From contig NZ_OBDY01000007.1 of the NCBI RefSeq assembly GCF_900215205.1, positions 310,001-374,000 of the forward strand: 64,000 bases of DNA, read 5' to 3'. This DNA comes from Paractinoplanes atraurantiacus (GTDB lineage Bacteria; Actinomycetota; Actinomycetes; Mycobacteriales; Micromonosporaceae). Position numbers and translations under genes: made by a program. A model generated the notes under the pieces. The model searched no databases and was not told the origin of the DNA. It worked only from the letters and a program-made list of their open reading frames with translations. Positions within the stretch are counted from its first letter, which is position 1. Each line of letters opens with the position of its first letter. This document shows positions 57,047 to 64,000 of the stretch, in pieces.

Positions 57047-58489
57047 ATGGCGGATATGAATCTTCGAAGCGGCTCCGCGGCCCCGAAATCTGTCGTACGT
57101 GTGTACGAATATGGTCGCATGTTGGCCGACCTACAGCACCTGAATCAGGACGCGGCGGAGCTCGCTACGGCACCGTTGTGGCCGCTGCCCGACGGTGAGA
57201 TCACCGACTCGCTAGTGACAGTCCATCGCTGCGGGCAGGTCCTGGCGGTCCTGCTGGCCCAGTTGGCCCACCAGGCCACGACCCGCGGCCTACCACGGGC
57301 GCAGGGCCATGCCACCACCGCCCGATGGCTCCGCGAGCTTCTCCACATCGACCCGGCGCCGGCGAAGGAGACGGCCGAACGGGGCGCCCTGCTGGCCCGC
57401 CACCCCACACTGGAACAGGCCGTTCTCGACGGCCGAATCGACCTGCGCCACGCCGGCGTGATCGCCTCGACCGTCGAGAGCATCCCCGAGACCCTCGCCG
57501 ACTTCGACGACGTCGGCCTCGCCGAGGCGGCCGAGCTCGCCGAGAAAGCGCAGGACACGATGATCGGCATGGCGGCCCGGTTGGCGGCTTTCCAACTGCG
57601 CAAAGCCGGCGACCGCATTCTCGCGCACGTCGCCCCGCACCTGGCCGATCAGGCCGAGGAGGCCAGGCTGGCTCGCCAGGAGGCCCGCGCCCACCGCCGC
57701 CGCGGCTTCACCCTGTCCCTACCGGTCGACGGGGTGGTCCGGCTGTCCGGTCAACTCGACACGGAGAGTGCCGCCATCCTGCAAGCCGCCTTGCACCCGC
57801 TCTGCAAACCCATCACCGGCGACGACCGGACGCCCGCCCAGCGCCGTGCCGACGCCCTCGTGGACATCTGCAAGCTGGCGCTGCGCACCACCGAACTGCC
57901 GGAGGACGGCGGAGAGCCGCCCCAGGTCGCGGTCACGATCCCCTATCAGCCACTCACCCGGACTCTGGGCACCGCCACCACCGACACCGGTGAGCGGCTC
58001 TCGGCCACCACCGCCCGGCGAATGGCCTGCGACGCCCGCCTCCTGCCCGTCGTCCTCGGCGGCGAGGGGCAGGTCCTCGACCTCGGCCGCACCCGGCGGC
58101 TGGCCAGCGGATCGCTGCGCCGGGCCTTGCACATCCGCGACCGTGGATGCGCGTTCCCGTCGTGCGATCGGCCGCCGCGATGGACCGACTGTCACCACCT
58201 CGTCGGCTGGAACGACGGAGGTCCGACATCGCTCGACAATCTGGTCCTTCTCTGCCGCCGTCACCATCGCCTGGTCCACCATCCGACCATGGGATGGCAG
58301 ATCCGCCTCGGTCCCGACGGCCACCCCGACTTCATCCCGCCACCGACGATCGACCCCGACCGGCGACCCCGCCGCAACCAGTTTCACCATCGTCCGCAGG
58401 AAGCCCCCGCTGCCGGCCCGTCTCCGGCCGCGGTGGAGCTTCTCGAAGGTTCCGCACCACCCAAGAGCCCCACGCCGATGCCCCGCTGA
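57047..58489 (+). CDS. DUF222-HNH endonuclease-like protein (13E12 type)
   Basis: The 480-residue protein from ATG 57047 has a DUF222 helical part (about 60-260, LLARHPTLEQAVLDGRIDLR) and an HNH domain near residues 360-410: CAFPSCDRPPRWTDCHHLVG, then WNDGGPTSLDNLVLLCRRHH. Both the HH of the HNH motif and the four zinc cysteines are there. These genes are common and repeated in actinobacteria; some are mobile. The last residues (PTPMPR) are encoded by the start of an IS481-type remnant, so the native C terminus has probably been replaced. Confidence 0.88.
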   Translation: MADMNLRSGSAAPKSVVRVYEYGRMLADLQHLNQDAAELATAPLWPLPDGEITDSLVTVHRCGQVLAVLLAQLAHQATTRGLPRAQGHATTARWLRELLHIDPAPAKETAERGALLARHPTLEQAVLDGRIDLRHAGVIASTVESIPETLADFDDVGLAEAAELAEKAQDTMIGMAARLAAFQLRKAGDRILAHVAPHLADQAEEARLARQEARAHRRRGFTLSLPVDGVVRLSGQLDTESAAILQAALHPLCKPITGDDRTPAQRRADALVDICKLALRTTELPEDGGEPPQVAVTIPYQPLTRTLGTATTDTGERLSATTARRMACDARLLPVVLGGEGQVLDLGRTRRLASGSLRRALHIRDRGCAFPSCDRPPRWTDCHHLVGWNDGGPTSLDNLVLLCRRHHRLVHHPTMGWQIRLGPDGHPDFIPPPTIDPDRRPRRNQFHHRPQEAPAAGPSPAAVELLEGSAPPKSPTPMPR

Positions 58490-58709
58490 CCGAACTCGGC
58501 CGATTGCGGCTGGCGGGTTGTGTCGTGGATGACGGCTGGCCGTTGCGCCGTACCGCTAACCGGTTCCAGGTCGCCGTGACGACCGCGAAACGGTGGCCGA
58601 GCGCTATCGGCCCGAAGGCGCCACCGGCATGTCCGACCGGTCCAGCCGACCGCACCACAGCCCGAACCGCATCCCAGCCCGAACAGCCAGGGCGCATGCT
58701 GCGGTGTGA
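58471..58709 (+). pseudogene. IS481-type transposase remnant with a frameshift
   Basis: Reading from 58471 gives HADAPLTELGRLRLAGCVVD, then DGWPLRRTANRFQVAVTTAK and RW, the N-terminal helix-turn-helix of IS481-family transposases. At about 58596 the frame shifts by one base (TGG-CC lacks one G), after which AERYRPEGATGMSDRSSRPH and HSPNRIPARTARA continue in another frame to a stop at 58707-58709. The rest of the transposase is missing. No clear terminal inverted repeat is visible. It overlaps the end of the HNH gene. Confidence 0.8.
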
Positions 58710-58796
58710 ACAGCGCTACTTGTCCGTGTCGATTCCTCAAGATCACGGTATTGTTGCTGACGCAAATAGTCTGTGTCTGAGGGAAACGGGACCGCT

Positions 58797-59366
58797 GTGA
58801 GTGATCTGAATCTGTTGGTGATCGTGGCCAGCACGCGGCCGGGGCGGATCGGGCCCAAGGTGGCCGACTGGTTCGTGGACGAGGCCAAGGCGCACGGCGG
58901 GTTCCAGGTGAACGTGGCCGACCTGGCCGAGGAGAGCCTGCCCCTGCTGGACGAGCCGCACCACCCCCGGATGCGCAACTACCAGCACGACCACACCAAG
59001 CGGTGGAGCGAGAAGGTCGACGCGGCCGACGCCTTCGTCTTCGTCATGCCGGAGTACAACTACGGCATCTCGGCGCCGCTCAAGAACGCCATCGACTACC
59101 TGCACCAGGAGTGGGCGTACAAGGCGGCCAGCGTGGTCAGCTACGGCGGCGTCTCGGCCGGCACGCGTTCCGCGCTCGGGCTGCAGGTCCCGGCGTACCC
59201 CCTCAAGCTTTTCGTGGTTCCCGAGTCGGTGAACATCCCGTTCGTGGGCAACTTCCTCGTCGACGGGCAGATCCAGCCGAACGAGACCATGCGCAACGCC
59301 GCCACGGCCGTCCTCGACGAGCTGGGACGGGTCGCGGCGGCGCTCAAGCCGCTGCGCAGCAGGTAA
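58797..59366 (+). CDS. NADPH-dependent FMN reductase
   Basis: The 189-residue flavoprotein begins at GTG 58797 (a GTG at 58773 is also possible). It shows LLVIVASTRPGRIGPKVADW with the FMN phosphate loop, and VMPEYNYGISAPLKNAIDYL, the family hallmark, followed by KAASVVSYGGVSAGTR. It reduces FMN or quinones with NADPH. It is a lone gene, convergent with the sugar operon; only six bases separate the two stops. Confidence 0.92.
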   Translation: MSDLNLLVIVASTRPGRIGPKVADWFVDEAKAHGGFQVNVADLAEESLPLLDEPHHPRMRNYQHDHTKRWSEKVDAADAFVFVMPEYNYGISAPLKNAIDYLHQEWAYKAASVVSYGGVSAGTRSALGLQVPAYPLKLFVVPESVNIPFVGNFLVDGQIQPNETMRNAATAVLDELGRVAAALKPLRSR

Positions 59367-59372
59367 CGACGA

Positions 59373-60749
59373 CTATCCAGCGACCTCGAAGAGGTTGTTG
59401 AGCTGGTCGTTCAGGGATGTCAGGGACGACACCGGGGCGTCGCCGATGTAGACGGCGTCCATCCGGGGGATCATCAGCGCGGTGATGTCGGCCGCGTTGG
59501 TGGTCACCGGGAACAGGAACGTCGTCTTCTGCTGAACCTGGTCGGTGAACGGCGTGACGTCCAGGCCACGCTTCTCCTTGTTGAATTTCACCGCCAGCGC
59601 GGTGCCGGAGGGGCGGGCCGGGAAGACCACGCCGGACTCGCCGATGATGTTCTGGCACTCGGCGCCCGACATGAATTTCACCCACTTGGCGGCCTGGGAA
59701 GGCTGCTTCGACAGCGTGGTGATCGAGTCGGCCAGGCCGTTGAACATCGAGGCCCGCTTGCCGGACGGGCCGATCGGGGTCGGCGCGATGCCGATCTTCA
59801 GCTTGGTGCCCGCGGCGTCGGTCAGGTTCGTGTACGTCGAGATCTTCCACGAGCCGTCCAGGGCCATGGCGGCCAGGCCGGACTGGATCTCCTTGTCGGG
59901 GCCGATCGGGTTGTTGCCGCCGATCTCGGCGAACGACGGCATGTAGCCCTTGCGGGCCAGCCCGAAGTACCAGTCCAGGGTCTGCTGGAAGACCGGCTGG
60001 TCCAGGTTGAAGTGCGTCCCCCACGGGTTCTTGTCGGTGGCCTGCCAGCCGGCGCTGCCGGTGAACGCCGACCACTGGGTCTGGCCCCAGCCTGCGCCAC
60101 CGGCACCGTCGGAGCCGAAGCCGTACTGCTGGACGTTGTTCTTGTCGAAGCCGGCCTCGTCGCCGCGGATGCCGTTCTTGTCGACGGTCAGGTGCGCGAT
60201 GGTCTTCTCGAAGGTGCCACCGTCCTGCGGGTTCCACGTCAGATTCTGCAGCGACGCCGGGTCGATGCCCGCGTCGGCGACGGCCGCCGGGTCGTAGAAC
60301 ATCGCGATCGTGTCCCAGTCCTTCGGCGACCCGTACCGCTTGCCGTCCTGCCCCTTCCAGAGCTCGGCCAGCCCTTCCTGGTAGTCGCCGTCGTTGATGT
60401 CGCTGGTGGCCTCCAAGGAGTCGAGCGGCCGGAGCACGCCCAGGTCGGCGAACTGCGCGAACTTGGCCAGGTGGTCGGTGAACACGTCGGGCGCGGTGTC
60501 CGCGATGAAGCCGGCGGTCAGTTTGGACCAGTACACGTCCCATCCGTACTGGGAAATCCTGACCTTGAGCCCTGGGTTCTGCGCGGCGAACGCGTCGGCG
60601 CACTTCTGATAGCCGGGTTGCTGCCCCGAATCCCACAGCCAGTAGTCGATGGTTCCGCCGCCGCTGCTGGTGGCGGCGGTGTCCTCGCCGCTCCAGCCGC
60701 AGCCGGCCACGAGAGTCACGGAGGCGGCAAGCGCCAGTAAGCGTCTCAT
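59373..60749 (-). CDS. Sugar ABC transporter substrate-binding lipoprotein
   Basis: The 458-residue lipoprotein from ATG 60749 has lipobox LVAGC (cysteine 17). The mature part matches the family that binds oligosaccharides: IDYWLWDSGQQPGYQKCADA, YWSKLTAGFIADTAPDVFTD, GLAAMALDGSWKISTYTNLT and LADSITTLSKQPSQAAKWVK. Its neighbours suggest alpha-galactosides such as melibiose or raffinose. Its start overlaps the stop of the permease gene as ATGA. It is the last gene of the operon. Confidence 0.92.
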   Translation of the reverse strand: MRRLLALAASVTLVAGCGWSGEDTAATSSGGGTIDYWLWDSGQQPGYQKCADAFAAQNPGLKVRISQYGWDVYWSKLTAGFIADTAPDVFTDHLAKFAQFADLGVLRPLDSLEATSDINDGDYQEGLAELWKGQDGKRYGSPKDWDTIAMFYDPAAVADAGIDPASLQNLTWNPQDGGTFEKTIAHLTVDKNGIRGDEAGFDKNNVQQYGFGSDGAGGAGWGQTQWSAFTGSAGWQATDKNPWGTHFNLDQPVFQQTLDWYFGLARKGYMPSFAEIGGNNPIGPDKEIQSGLAAMALDGSWKISTYTNLTDAAGTKLKIGIAPTPIGPSGKRASMFNGLADSITTLSKQPSQAAKWVKFMSGAECQNIIGESGVVFPARPSGTALAVKFNKEKRGLDVTPFTDQVQQKTTFLFPVTTNAADITALMIPRMDAVYIGDAPVSSLTSLNDQLNNLFEVAG

Positions 60750-61681
60750 TTGATACCACTGAATCCGATCGAGTTGACGATCCGCTTGGCGAAGACGAAG
60801 AAGAGCACCAGCATGGGCAGGGCCGCGACCAGGGTGGCCGCCATCAGGCCGGACCAGTCCGGGCCGGTCTGCGGGGTCTGCGACTTGAAGACGCCCAGCG
60901 CCACGGTCAGCACCCGCGAACGGTCGGTGTAGCTGACCATCAGCGGCCAGAAGTACTCGTTCCACGAGGTGATGTAGGTCAGGATGGCCAGCGTCGCGAT
61001 CGGCGCCGACGACATCGGCAGGATCAGGCGGAAGAAGACCCGCACCTTGGAGGCGCCCTCGACCAGGGCCGCCTCCTCGACCTCGCGGGAGATGCCGAGG
61101 AAGAACTGGCGCAGGAAGAAGACCGCGAACGGGGTCATCAGCATGGTCGGCAGCGAGATGCCGAGCAGCGTGTCGACCAGACCCAGTTCCTTGATCAGTA
61201 CGAAGTTGGGCAGCAGCGTGAAGATGGCCGGGATCATCAGTCCGGCCAGGAAGAAGCCGAAGACCTTCTCGCGGTGCCGCCATTGCAGGCGGGCGAAGGC
61301 GTACGCGGCCATGGCGCTGAAGAAGACCTGCCCGGCCGTGATGAGCGTGGAGACGATGACCGAGTTGGCCAGGTAGTGCCAGAAGTCGATGGGCTGGCCG
61401 GCGCCGCCCGCGTCGAGCGCCTCCTGCCCGGTCTGCAGGCCGAAGACCCGCTGGAAGCCGCCGAGCGACGGGTCGACCGGCAGCAGGCTGTCCGATCCCG
61501 CGTACAGGGCGTTGTTGCTCGACAGAGCGGTGCGCAGCATCCAGTAGAAGGGAAACAGCGAGGCCAGGATCACCAGGATCATGAAGACCCAGGCGAGAAA
61601 GCGGCCGACGTTGACAGATCGGCGCGGAATGTCCATTTTGTCGCGCGTAAGAGCTGGAGCGGCCGTGGTAGTGGTGGCCAT
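60746..61681 (-). CDS. Sugar ABC transporter permease (MalG type)
   Basis: The 311-residue protein from ATG 61681, with GAGGAGG upstream, has about six helices and the EAA loop EEAALVEGASKVRVFFRLIL, then PMSSAPIATLAILTYITSWN with the WNEYFWPL signature of the MalG group. It would form the membrane channel with the next permease. The long upstream frame is a shadow. Confidence 0.93.
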   Translation of the reverse strand: MATTTTAAPALTRDKMDIPRRSVNVGRFLAWVFMILVILASLFPFYWMLRTALSSNNALYAGSDSLLPVDPSLGGFQRVFGLQTGQEALDAGGAGQPIDFWHYLANSVIVSTLITAGQVFFSAMAAYAFARLQWRHREKVFGFFLAGLMIPAIFTLLPNFVLIKELGLVDTLLGISLPTMLMTPFAVFFLRQFFLGISREVEEAALVEGASKVRVFFRLILPMSSAPIATLAILTYITSWNEYFWPLMVSYTDRSRVLTVALGVFKSQTPQTGPDWSGLMAATLVAALPMLVLFFVFAKRIVNSIGFSGIK

Positions 61682-61692
61682 GGAGAACCTCC

Positions 61693-62589
61693 TCAGGCCA
61701 GGTCGGACGAGGACGCCCGGGTCAGCCGGTACTGAAGGAAAGTGATGACCACGAGGACGACCAGCAGGCCGACCGACATGGCCGAGGCGTAGCCGAACTG
61801 GAAGCGGCCGAACGCCATGTCGTAGATGTAGTACTGCAGCACCCGCGAGGAGTCGACCGGGCCGCCGCGGGTGGTGATGGCGACCGTGTCGAAGACCTGG
61901 AACGAGCCGACCACCGTGATGATCAGGACCAGGGCCAGGATCGGGCGCAGCAGGGGCAGGGTGATCCGCCGGAACATGGTGAGCTCGGACGCGCCGTCCA
62001 TGCGCCCCGCCTCGTACATGGACTCGGGAATGGTCTGCAGTCCCGCGAAGATCAGCAGGGCGGTGTAGCCGACGTGGCGCCACACGTTGATGACGGCGAT
62101 GGTCGGGATGACCCAGGCGCTGTCGGCCAGGAAGGCGATGCGGTCGAGGCCGATCAGCGCGAGCACCTGGTTGCCGATGCCCAGCTGGTAATCGAGGATC
62201 CAAAGAAAGATCAAAGCCGCGACGACATTCGAGACCAGGTACGGGGTGAGCACTATGCCCCGCAACCACGTGCGCTTGGTGAGCCGCTGCATCATCACGG
62301 CTATCCCCAGCGCCAGCGCGGTCTGCAGCGCGATGTTGATCACGACGTAGTAGACGGTCACCTTGAGCGCGTTCCAGAAGACGGGGTCCTGGACCATGCG
62401 TACGTAGTTGTCGAGCCCCGTCCATTCCGGCGGGGTCAGCAGGTTGAACTTGGTGAAGCTCAGGTAGATGCCGCGCAGTGTCGGCCACAGCAGGAAAACC
62501 ACGAAGCCGATGAGCGCGGGGGCGATGAAGAGGATGGCGAGTTTTGTGTCGTCGGCACGTCTCTTTCGTACGGGGGTGACGGTAGCCAT
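61693..62589 (-). CDS. Sugar ABC transporter permease (MalF type)
   Basis: The 298-residue protein has six helices, an N-terminal segment APALIGFVVFLLWPTLRGIY, the family motif LDNYVRMVQDPVFWNALKVT, and the EAA loop YEAGRMDGASELTMFRRITL. It pairs with the MalG-type permease. The gap to the second permease is 11 bases and to the alpha-galactosidase gene 18 bases, so all belong to one operon. Confidence 0.93.
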   Translation of the reverse strand: MATVTPVRKRRADDTKLAILFIAPALIGFVVFLLWPTLRGIYLSFTKFNLLTPPEWTGLDNYVRMVQDPVFWNALKVTVYYVVINIALQTALALGIAVMMQRLTKRTWLRGIVLTPYLVSNVVAALIFLWILDYQLGIGNQVLALIGLDRIAFLADSAWVIPTIAVINVWRHVGYTALLIFAGLQTIPESMYEAGRMDGASELTMFRRITLPLLRPILALVLIITVVGSFQVFDTVAITTRGGPVDSSRVLQYYIYDMAFGRFQFGYASAMSVGLLVVLVVITFLQYRLTRASSSDLA

Positions 62590-62607
62590 GGGGGGTCGAC
62601 TCCTAGG

Positions 62608-64000
62608 TCATAGGGCATCCGCTCGGTAGAGCACGACGGTGTCGGGGTGCACGCGCGGGCTCGCCACGCCCGCGTGCTCGAGAACCGCCCCGCTGAGAGT
62701 GAGGTCGCCGTCCCACCACAGTGGTGGGTGATCGGCCGTGTGCAGGGGCTGGAGCCGGTAGAGCCGGTGCGGGTCGAGGCCGCGGAACCGCAGCGGCGCC
62801 GGCGGATCGGGGTACGGGCTGGCCATCGTCACCATGGCGATGATCGCCCGGGATCGGTCGGGCGCGACGACGCCGTGCACGAGGATGTCGTCGCCGTAGC
62901 CGTCCATGCGGACGAGGTCGCCGCCCAGGAGCAGGTCGCGCTCGTCCTTGAACAGCTCGATCCAGCGCCGGAGCTCGGCGAGCTGATCTTCCGGCGCCTG
63001 CCTCAGGTCCCATTCGATGCCGAGGTGGCCGAAGATCGCCGTCCCGGCCCGGAAGGACAGGTCGTGCCGGCGCCCGGTGGTGTGGGAGCGGCCGGAGGCG
63101 ATGTGCGAGCCGAGGAACTCCGGCGGCACGAGCTGGGTCGTCCAGCGGAGCATGTGCTGGCGGTCGTGGGGGTCGATGTTGTCGGAGACCCAGACCCGGT
63201 CCGTACGCTCGAGGACCTCCAGATCGACCCGGGCCCCGCCGGACGAGCACGACTCGATCTCCAGCGTGGGGTTGGCCGCCCGGATCTCGTCGAGCAGCCG
63301 GTAGAAGGCGCGGGTCTGCGCGTGCACGCCAGGCTCCCCGCCGGGCCGGGTGCCGGCGTCGATCAGGTCGCGGTTGTGGTCCCACTTGATGTAGTCGATC
63401 GGATATTCGGCGAGGATCGCCAGGATCGCGTCTCTGATGTGCGCATAGGCCTCCGGGATGCCGAGGTTGAGCACCTGCTGGGTGCGCGACTCGACCGGCA
63501 GGTCTGGGCGTGCCGCCATGATCCATTCGGGGTGGGCGCGGGCCAGGTCGGAGTCCGGGTTGACCATCTCGGGCTCGAACCAGAGGCCGAACTGCATGCC
63601 GAGCTCCCGGACCCGGGAGATCAGCGGATGCAACCCTTCGGGCCACACGTCGGGCGAGACGACCCAGTCGCCGAGACCCGAGGTGTCGTCACGGCGCGAG
63701 CCGAACCAGCCGTCGTCAAGCACGTAGCGTTCGACACCGGCAGTCGCGGCCAGTGACGCCAGCTCGGTGAGGCGGCCGAGGTCGTGGTCGAAGTAGACCG
63801 CCTCCCACACGTTCATGGTCACCGGCCGCCGCGGGCCGACCGGCCGGGTGCGGGCCCGCAGGTGCCGGTGGAACCGCCGGGCGACCTCGTCCAGGCCCAC
63901 GCCGAAACCGCCGTAGACCCAGGGACTGGTGTACGCCTCGCCGCGCGCCAGCCGGACCTCGCCCGGCAGCAGCAGCTCGCCGCCGCCGATCCGCTGCTCG
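62608..64000 (-). CDS. GH36 alpha-galactosidase (C-terminal part; cut by window edge)
   Basis: The frame is open to the window edge, giving 463 residues. It has the GH36 barrel: VERYVLDDGWFGSRRDDTSG, GMQFGLWFEPEMVNPDSDLA, EYPIDYIKWDHNRDLI with the nucleophile aspartate, and DRVWVSDNIDPHDRQHMLRW with the acid/base aspartate. The end is a beta-domain. It cleaves terminal alpha-galactose, probably from sugars brought in by the transporter behind it. The N-terminal beta-domain lies outside the window. Being the first visible gene of the operon, it or a gene before it should carry the promoter. Confidence 0.93.
   Translation of the reverse strand, partial: EQRIGGGELLLPGEVRLARGEAYTSPWVYGGFGVGLDEVARRFHRHLRARTRPVGPRRPVTMNVWEAVYFDHDLGRLTELASLAATAGVERYVLDDGWFGSRRDDTSGLGDWVVSPDVWPEGLHPLISRVRELGMQFGLWFEPEMVNPDSDLARAHPEWIMAARPDLPVESRTQQVLNLGIPEAYAHIRDAILAILAEYPIDYIKWDHNRDLIDAGTRPGGEPGVHAQTRAFYRLLDEIRAANPTLEIESCSSGGARVDLEVLERTDRVWVSDNIDPHDRQHMLRWTTQLVPPEFLGSHIASGRSHTTGRRHDLSFRAGTAIFGHLGIEWDLRQAPEDQLAELRRWIELFKDERDLLLGGDLVRMDGYGDDILVHGVVAPDRSRAIIAMVTMASPYPDPPAPLRFRGLDPHRLYRLQPLHTADHPPLWWDGDLTLSGAVLEHAGVASPRVHPDTVVLYRADAL

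Noticed and set aside
59367..59372. Terminator between the FMN reductase and the sugar operon
   Set aside because: Only six bases separate the stops, and I see no stable hairpin there.

Overview
The window is about 64 kb of very GC-rich, gene-dense DNA. It suggests a soil actinomycete of the Micromonosporaceae type (Actinoplanes, Micromonospora or a relative). The reasons are heavy use of GTG starts, ATGA overlaps, a SARP/BTAD regulator, a large LuxR ATPase, F420-type and Tat-type proteins, a DUF222-HNH gene, chemotaxis receptors (common in motile Actinoplanes) and a T-box ahead of ileS. This assignment is inferred from gene content only. Both ends cut a gene: an acetoacetate-decarboxylase-like protein on the left and a GH36 alpha-galactosidase on the right.

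Layout. 0.4-3.2 kb: three-gene proton-translocating transhydrogenase operon (pntAA-pntAB-pntB). 3.3-4.5 kb: receptor with a C-terminal PilZ domain. 4.5-10.7 kb: a TetR regulator divergent from a beta-oxidation operon (acyl-CoA dehydrogenase, thiolase, hydratase/3-hydroxyacyl-CoA dehydrogenase fusion, class III CoA transferase), with a perfect palindrome between them. 10.7-11.4 kb: non-coding C-rich tandem repeats. 11.4-14.1 kb: membrane GGDEF protein and a second receptor. 14.2-18.0 kb: complete ABC importer (lipoprotein, two permeases, ATPase). 18.1-18.9 kb: LysM/M15 peptidase. 18.8-23.9 kb: an overlapping pair made of a P-loop ATPase and a giant NB-ARC/TPR protein whose own Walker A lysine is missing. 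24.0-26.8 kb: MFS exporter and murJ. 26.8-31.8 kb: GH15 hydrolase, LAL regulator and an ABM-fold monooxygenase. 32.2-41.6 kb: mostly small and secreted proteins (NucA/NucB-like nuclease, GNAT, hemerythrin, GH9 cellulase with a CebR-like box, YbaK, DUF427). 41.8-47.1 kb: sulfotransferase, Tat-exported hydrolase, luciferase-like oxidoreductase, membrane-anchored gluzincin and ricin-type lectin. 47.1-52.7 kb: SARP regulator, ArsR-SRPBCC pair, two alpha/beta hydrolases and a GNAT protein. 52.8-56.5 kb: a broken gene, then a T-box riboswitch and ileS. 57.0-58.7 kb: DUF222-HNH gene whose last codons run into a frameshifted IS481-type transposase remnant. 58.8-64.0 kb: FMN reductase, then an alpha-galactoside uptake and cleavage operon (GH36, two permeases, lipoprotein) without its own ATPase.

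The main themes are fatty-acid and sugar catabolism, c-di-GMP and chemotaxis signalling, and secreted polymer-degrading enzymes. The best candidate for an undescribed system is the ATPase plus degenerate-NB-ARC/TPR pair. The best supported regulatory elements are the ileS T-box, the TetR operator and the CebR-like box at the cellulase start. Several convergent gene pairs overlap at their 3' ends. Four strong hairpins serve as likely terminators.
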